Notes under the pieces: model-generated
Told to the model about the DNA's origin: nothing
Databases searched by the model: none
What the model saw: the letters and a program-made list of their open reading frames with translations, nothing else
Assembly (NCBI GenBank): GCA_938018045.1
Contig: CALIIP010000195.1
Coordinates: 1 to 17,149 of the forward strand
DNA length: 17,149 nucleotides
Reading direction: 5' to 3'
Source of the DNA: an uncultured Flavobacteriaceae bacterium
Lineage (GTDB): Bacteria > Bacteroidota > Bacteroidia > Flavobacteriales > Flavobacteriaceae
Part shown: positions 12,997-17,149 of the stretch, piece after piece
Numbering within the stretch: the stretch's first letter is position 1
Layout: each line of letters begins with the position of its first letter
Made by a program: the position numbers and the translations under genes

Positions 12997-13458
12997 ATGT
13001 CTAAATTTAAAAAGAAGAAAAAGGGTTTACCACCAATTAATACAGCCTCTTTACCAGATATTGTGTTTATGTTGTTATTCTTTTTTATGGTCGCAACGAC
13101 TATGAGAGAAACTTCTCCTTTGGTAGGTCAAGATTTACCAACTGCAGTAGAAATTAAGAAATTGTCGGAAAAACGTTTGGTAAGTACTATTTATGTAGGA
13201 CCAGCAGCAGATAAAAAAACTTATGGAGATGGAGATAAAATTCAACTTAACGATAAGATAGCAACTGTAAAAGAAGTGAGAGCTTTTATTTATGCAGAAC
13301 GTGAAAAAGTTCCTCAAGATGAGCAAAGTGCAATGACTACTTTGATAAAGTCAGATATGAAAAGTACCGTTGGTACTATAAATGATATTGAGGCTGAATT
13401 AAGAGAAATCAATGCTTTGAAAGTAACTTACGCTACAAGACAAGGTACAGAGAAATAA
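12997..13458 (+). CDS. exbD: ExbD/TolR-family protein 2
   Basis: This second ExbD-type subunit is 153 aa. It has a very basic cytoplasmic N-terminus (MSKFKKKKKGLPPINTAS), one membrane helix at about 20-36 with the conserved Asp at 21 (LPDIVFMLLFFFMVATT), and a periplasmic domain ending in EINALKVTYATRQG. It lacks the cysteine pair of its upstream paralogue and is closer to standard ExbD length. Pairs of different ExbD genes behind one exbB are common in Flavobacteria and may give heteromeric motors. It is the last gene of the operon, followed by a long perfect hairpin. Confidence 0.93.
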   Translation: MSKFKKKKKGLPPINTASLPDIVFMLLFFFMVATTMRETSPLVGQDLPTAVEIKKLSEKRLVSTIYVGPAADKKTYGDGDKIQLNDKIATVKEVRAFIYAEREKVPQDEQSAMTTLIKSDMKSTVGTINDIEAELREINALKVTYATRQGTEK

Positions 13459-13478
13459 ATTATAATTTATATAATTAT

Positions 13479-13512
13479 AAAAAAGGCAATCAAAATTTTG
13501 ATTGCCTTTTTT
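13479..13512. terminator. Bidirectional terminator after the exb operon
   Basis: This is a perfect 34-bp palindrome: six A, GGCAATCAAAA, then its exact complement ending in six T. It lies 20 bases after the exbD2 stop and 24 bases from the stop of the convergent membrane protein gene, so it can serve both directions. Confidence 0.88.
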
Positions 13513-13536
13513 ATTGTAAAAAATAAAATAGTTTAT

Positions 13537-14145
13537 TTATATCTTTAAGTAAATAGCGTAAGAAATTACTTGTATGAGTAAACCAATAATAAAACCTATA
13601 TAAACTTCTTTTTCTTCATGTGCTTTCAATTTTAACCGCGAAGTCATAATTACTCCAGCAATAATAAAAAAGAGTGCTAAAAGGATGATTAAATTCAGTT
13701 GGTAATAAAAACTTAAAACACCTATAAAACCTATCAATCCTCCAATACTTATAGCGTGTAAACTAATTTTGAAATGTATAAATAATAGTAAATAAGAAAT
13801 TAAAAGTGTAATTCCCATTGCGAAATAAAAAACCGCGAGTTCATCTATTATTTGAGTTCTGTATAATAATATTCCTAATGAATAAGATATTATTGTTAGG
13901 AAGAGTAAAGGGAACCTTCGTTCTTCTGTTGTTTCCATATCATAATTATTTATCATTCCCATCTTTTTTAAAAGGTATACAAAAAGCATAGGAAATAAAT
14001 AAGTTGTTATAAATACAGTAACAATTAGTGTATTTTTTGTATTGCTAGTTATGTGCCTTGGCAAAAAGATAAAGTATAGTAATGTGCCAATGATTGGAAA
14101 AATAATTGGGTGAAAGACTTGTGATATAGTTTTATAAAATTTCAT
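13537..14145 (-). CDS. Divergent PAP2-like integral membrane protein
   Basis: This 202-aa protein is nearly all membrane, with about six hydrophobic segments (roughly residues 13-28, 39-60, 80-95, 103-124, 131-166 as one long or two helices, 183-200). Three spaced motifs resemble the PAP2 phosphatase signature. EERRFP (74-79) stands for the K-x6-RP box, SLH (128-130) for PSGH, and S169-R170 with H176 and E180 for SR-x5-H-x3-D. The third motif is nearly complete, while the first two are weak, so it may be a degenerate or altered PAP2 enzyme acting on a lipid phosphate, or only a fold relative. It starts 10 bases after the rpoN stop and is probably cotranscribed with it. Standard annotation would likely call it hypothetical. 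Confidence 0.85.
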   Translation of the reverse strand: MKFYKTISQVFHPIIFPIIGTLLYFIFLPRHITSNTKNTLIVTVFITTYLFPMLFVYLLKKMGMINNYDMETTEERRFPLLFLTIISYSLGILLYRTQIIDELAVFYFAMGITLLISYLLLFIHFKISLHAISIGGLIGFIGVLSFYYQLNLIILLALFFIIAGVIMTSRLKLKAHEEKEVYIGFIIGLLIQVISYAIYLKI

Positions 14146-14155
14146 GAGTTTTAAA

Positions 14156-15613
14156 CTACAGTTTTTTACGAAGTCTTGCTACAGGAATATCAAGTTGTTC
14201 GCGATATTTTGCAATGGTTCTTCTTGCAATTGGATACCCTTTTTCTTTTAGTAATTCTGATAATTTGTCATCAGTAAAAGGTTTTTTCTTGTTTTCTTTT
14301 TCAATTACAGTTTCTAAAATTTTCTTTATTTCGCGTGTGGAAACATCTTCCCCTTGATCGTTTTTCATCGATTCAGAAAAGAACTCTTTGATTAATTTTG
14401 TACCATAAGGAGTAGAAACATACTTACTGTTAGCAACACGAGATACAGTAGAAACATCCATCTGTATTTTATCTGCTATATCCTTAAGAATCATTGGTTT
14501 TAATTTACGCTCATCACCTGTCAAAAAATATTCAGATTGACGTAGCATAATAGCATTCATAGTCAATAAAAGTGTCTGTTGACGTTGTTTAATAGCGTCT
14601 ATAAACCATTTTGCTGCATCCAACTTTTGTTTGATAAATTGTACGGCGTCTTTTTGAGATTTTGTCTTTTTGGTAGTATCCTTATATCCTCTCAACATAT
14701 TATTATATGTAGACGAAACATGCAATTCAGGTGCATTACGAGAATTTAAAGTAAGATCTAACTCTCCATCAACAATTCTGATTGTAAAGTCAGGTACAAC
14801 TTGTTCAGCAATTTTGTTAGAACCAGCAAAAGAACCTCCAGGTTTAGGATTCAATTTTTCTATTTCTAAGATTGCATCACGTAATTCTATTTCAGAAATA
14901 TTAAATTTCTGCAGTAATTTTTTATAGTGTTTTTTTGCGAATGGCTCGAAAGCATTTTCTAAGATATCTATGGCAATAATTCTACTAGGTTTCTCTTTTT
15001 TACGACCAAGTTGTAATACTAAACATTCTTTTAAATCTCTTGCAGCAACTCCTGCAGGATCTAATTGTTGAACGATTTTAAGCATTTTTAAAACCTCAGA
15101 ACTATCGGTAAATACATTTTGTGTAAAAGCTAAATCATCAACAAGATCTTCTATTTCTCTTCTTATGTAACCGCTTTCATCAATACTCCCTATTAAAAAT
15201 TCAGCAATGATCTCTTCTTGCTCGTTTAAAGTGTAAGTGTTTAATTGGCTTTTTAAATGCTGGTTAAAAGTTGTTCCTCCAGCATAAGGAATGCTTTTGT
15301 CATCATCATCAGCAGAATAATTGTTTACTTGTGTTTTGTATGACGGAGTTTCATCATCACTTAAATATTCGTCGATGTTTATATCACCAGCATCAATACT
15401 TTCGCTGTCTTGTGAATCGTCATATTCATCTTGTTCAAATTCGTCAAACTCGGTAGATTCATCTTTTCCGTTTTCTAAAGCAGGATTTTCTTCAATTTCT
15501 TGCTTTAGTTTTTGTTCAAATGCTTGCGTAGGCAACTGAATTAACTTCATCAACTGAATCTGTTGAGGAGATAATTTTTGTGATAATTTGAAATTAAGGT
15601 GTTGTCTTAGCAT
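14156..15613 (-). CDS. rpoN: RNA polymerase sigma-54 factor
   Basis: Sigma-54 directs RNA polymerase to -24/-12 promoters and needs an AAA+ activator. The 485-aa protein is complete. Region I (residues 1-45) has SQKLSPQQIQLMKLIQLP with EIEENPALE. A long acidic region II follows (about 48-110, many Asp and Glu). Then come the core-binding domain (about 115-300), a helix-turn-helix region with KDIADKIQMDVSTVSRVANSKYV, and the RpoN box ARRTIAKYRE at 463-472, the recognition element for the -24 box. A -7 box TATTTTTG lies at 15640-15647 on the minus strand. The gene ends in TAG, unlike the TAA of its neighbours. asnS lies upstream in the same direction, separated by 102 bp. Confidence 0.97.
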   Translation of the reverse strand: MLRQHLNFKLSQKLSPQQIQLMKLIQLPTQAFEQKLKQEIEENPALENGKDESTEFDEFEQDEYDDSQDSESIDAGDINIDEYLSDDETPSYKTQVNNYSADDDDKSIPYAGGTTFNQHLKSQLNTYTLNEQEEIIAEFLIGSIDESGYIRREIEDLVDDLAFTQNVFTDSSEVLKMLKIVQQLDPAGVAARDLKECLVLQLGRKKEKPSRIIAIDILENAFEPFAKKHYKKLLQKFNISEIELRDAILEIEKLNPKPGGSFAGSNKIAEQVVPDFTIRIVDGELDLTLNSRNAPELHVSSTYNNMLRGYKDTTKKTKSQKDAVQFIKQKLDAAKWFIDAIKQRQQTLLLTMNAIMLRQSEYFLTGDERKLKPMILKDIADKIQMDVSTVSRVANSKYVSTPYGTKLIKEFFSESMKNDQGEDVSTREIKKILETVIEKENKKKPFTDDKLSELLKEKGYPIARRTIAKYREQLDIPVARLRKKL

Positions 15614-15639
15614 TTATTTTTGACGTGTAACTTGAGTAT

Positions 15640-15667
15640 CAAAAATACAATAATTAATTGATTATTG
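15640..15667 (-). promoter_or_regulatory. rpoN -7 box with adjacent 20-bp inverted repeat
   Basis: On the minus strand TATTTTTG (plus 15640-15647) matches TAnnTTTG, 26 bases before the rpoN ATG. Directly upstream, CAATAAT (15648-15654) and ATTATTG (15661-15667) form an inverted repeat with a 6-base centre, filling the 20-bp spacer region. There is no TTTG at -33. The repeat could be an operator, or chance in AT-rich DNA. Confidence 0.4.
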
Positions 15668-15715
15668 TTAGCGAGATTCTTGTAATTATACTTTTTTTAA
15701 CGATTGTTTTAATCC

Positions 15716-17149
15716 TTAAAACTCTGCGTTTTGAGGTGTTCTTGGAAACGGAATTACATCTCTAATATTGCTCATTCCGGTAACGAAAAGAACAAGTCTC
15801 TCAAAACCAAGGCCAAAACCACTATGAACTGCCGTTCCGAACTTACGAGTATCTAAATACCACCATAATTCTTTTTCGTCAATATCTAAAGCTTTGATTT
15901 TATCTTTTAAGACATCTAATCGTTCTTCACGTTGAGAACCTCCAGCAATTTCACCAATTCCTGGGAAAAGTATATCCATTGCTCTAACAGTTTTTCCATC
16001 ATCATTTAAACGCATATAAAACGCTTTAATATTTGCAGGATAATCAAATAAAATTACAGGGCATTTAAAGTGTTTCTCCACTAAAAAACGTTCGTGTTCA
16101 CTTTGCAAGTCTGCTCCCCATTCATTGATAGGATATTGGAATTTCTTTTTCTTATTAGGTTTAGAATTGCGCAAAATATCAATGGCTTCTGTATAACTTA
16201 TACGTTTGAAATCATTTTCGGTTACAAACTTCAATTTTTCAATCAAAGGCATTTCACTGCGTTCATTTGCAGGTTTTGATTTCTCTTCTTGCAATAATCG
16301 TTGCTCTAAAAACTCAATATCATCTTTACAGTTTTCTAAAGCATATTCAATAACAGATTTGATAAAATCTTCACCCAATTCCATGTTTCCAACAAGATCC
16401 ATAAATGCAACTTCAGGCTCTACCATCCAAAATTCTGCTAAATGACGTGTTGTGTTTGAGTTTTCTGCTCTAAAAGTTGGTCCGAAAGTAAAAACTTTTC
16501 CAAGAGCCATTGCATAAGTTTCTGCTTCTAACTGACCAGAAACGGTAAGGTTTGTTTCTTTTCCAAAAAAATCTTTTGTGTAATCAACAGATCCATCTTC
16601 GTTCTTTGGAGCATTGTTTGGCTCAAAAACAGATACTCTAAACATTTCTCCTGCACCTTCAGCATCAGATCCTGTAATAATTGGCGCGTGAAAATTGTTA
16701 AAACCATTTTCTGTAAAGTACTTGTGTATTGCAAAAGACAATGCAGATTTCACACGCATAACAGCACTAAAAGTATTTGTTCTAATACGTAAGTGTGCAT
16801 TTTCTCTAAGAAATTCTAAACTGTGTTTTTTTGGCTGAATAGGATATTCTTCAGGATTAGAATCTCCTAAAATTTCTATTTTCGTAACACTTATTTCTAC
16901 TTTTTGCCCTTTTCCTTGACTTTCTATAAGCGTTCCAGTTACAGCAACTGCTGCACCTGTAGTAATTCTCTTTAAGATGGTTTCATCAGTGTTTTCAAAG
17001 TCTACGACACATTGTATATTATTGATAGTCGAGCCATCATTTAAAGCAACAAAACGATTTGCTCTAAAAGTTCTTACCCAACCTTCTATATGTACTTTTT
17101 CTGATATTTTGTCTGATTGTAATAATTCAGCAACAGTGATTTTTGACAT
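15716..17149 (-). CDS. asnS: Asparaginyl-tRNA synthetase
   Basis: AsnRS charges tRNA-Asn with asparagine in an ATP-dependent reaction. The 477-aa frame is complete: its ATG occupies the last three bases of the window and the first residues MSKITVAELL are a natural start. The N-terminal OB-fold anticodon domain (about 18-100) contains IEGWVRTFRANRFVALNDGS. The class IIb catalytic domain shows SGQLEAETYA, motif 2 FGPTFRAENSNTTRHLAEFW (222-241) and motif 3 GFGLGFERLVLFVTG (444-458), ending with RDVIPFPRTP. The segment NNAPKNEDGSVDYTKDFFGK (178-197) is an insertion near the active site. WMVEPE after motif 2 supports Asn over Asp specificity. Its promoter lies outside the window. Confidence 0.97.
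   Translation of the reverse strand: MSKITVAELLQSDKISEKVHIEGWVRTFRANRFVALNDGSTINNIQCVVDFENTDETILKRITTGAAVAVTGTLIESQGKGQKVEISVTKIEILGDSNPEEYPIQPKKHSLEFLRENAHLRIRTNTFSAVMRVKSALSFAIHKYFTENGFNNFHAPIITGSDAEGAGEMFRVSVFEPNNAPKNEDGSVDYTKDFFGKETNLTVSGQLEAETYAMALGKVFTFGPTFRAENSNTTRHLAEFWMVEPEVAFMDLVGNMELGEDFIKSVIEYALENCKDDIEFLEQRLLQEEKSKPANERSEMPLIEKLKFVTENDFKRISYTEAIDILRNSKPNKKKKFQYPINEWGADLQSEHERFLVEKHFKCPVILFDYPANIKAFYMRLNDDGKTVRAMDILFPGIGEIAGGSQREERLDVLKDKIKALDIDEKELWWYLDTRKFGTAVHSGFGLGFERLVLFVTGMSNIRDVIPFPRTPQNAEF

Noticed and set aside
1..17149. Mobile elements, CRISPR arrays, prophage or defence genes, including at the two tRNA genes.
   Set aside because: No direct repeat of a tRNA 3' end, no integrase or transposase frame, no regularly spaced repeats. 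Every sizeable frame is accounted for by core or small hypothetical genes.

Overview
The window looks like a piece of a Flavobacteriaceae (Bacteroidota) chromosome. The evidence is low GC; almost all stop codons TAA (rpoN is the one clear TAG); AT-rich leaders without Shine-Dalgarno sequences; repeated copies of the Bacteroidota -7 box TAnnTTTG; tRNA genes without an encoded CCA; and family-specific features such as a PID-CTERM-like small protein and an exbB / membrane protein / exbD / exbD cluster. Genus and species cannot be read from the sequence. It is mostly a core, housekeeping region. I see no insertion sequence, phage, CRISPR array, toxin or defence island, and no clear frameshift.

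Layout. 1-702 (minus): the start of a TolC-like outer-membrane efflux gene, cut by the window edge, preceded by its TetR regulator, with an inverted-repeat operator across the TetR promoter. 770-2298: a short-chain polyprenyl synthase (plus), tail to tail with a small outer-membrane beta-barrel protein (minus). 2384-2816: a CAT-anticodon tRNA and a 77-aa exported Gly/Pro-rich protein with a sorting-type C-terminus. 2823-4494: divergent ribE (minus) and pdxA (plus), both vitamin genes, sharing a 58-bp promoter region. 4545-8382: the fatty-acid cluster DUF177 - rpmF - fabH - accB - accC, with a strong hairpin after rpmF and another after accC. 8441-8931: an Lrp/AsnC regulator. 8989-9663 (minus): a membrane zinc metallopeptidase. 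9766-10797: type I asparaginase. 10966-11052: tRNA-Ser(GGA). 11125-13458: ExbB, a four-helix membrane protein and two ExbD proteins, an inner-membrane proton-motive-force module. 13537-17149 (minus): asnS, rpoN and a divergent PAP2-like membrane protein.

How the genes work together. FabH condenses acetyl-CoA with malonyl-ACP; AccB and AccC carry and carboxylate biotin in the acetyl-CoA carboxylase that supplies malonyl-CoA; the DUF177-rpmF pair ahead of them is the usual bacterial link between ribosome and lipid synthesis genes. The Exb proteins probably energise TonB-dependent outer-membrane transport, although no tonB gene is present here. The TetR-TolC pair is the promoter-proximal end of an efflux operon continuing beyond the left edge.

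I found no convincing new multi-gene system. The most useful leads are the PID-CTERM-like protein, the unnamed four-helix protein inside the Exb operon, a CxxC-bearing insertion in the first ExbD, the divergent PAP2 protein behind rpoN, the TetR operator, and alternative hairpins between accB and accC.
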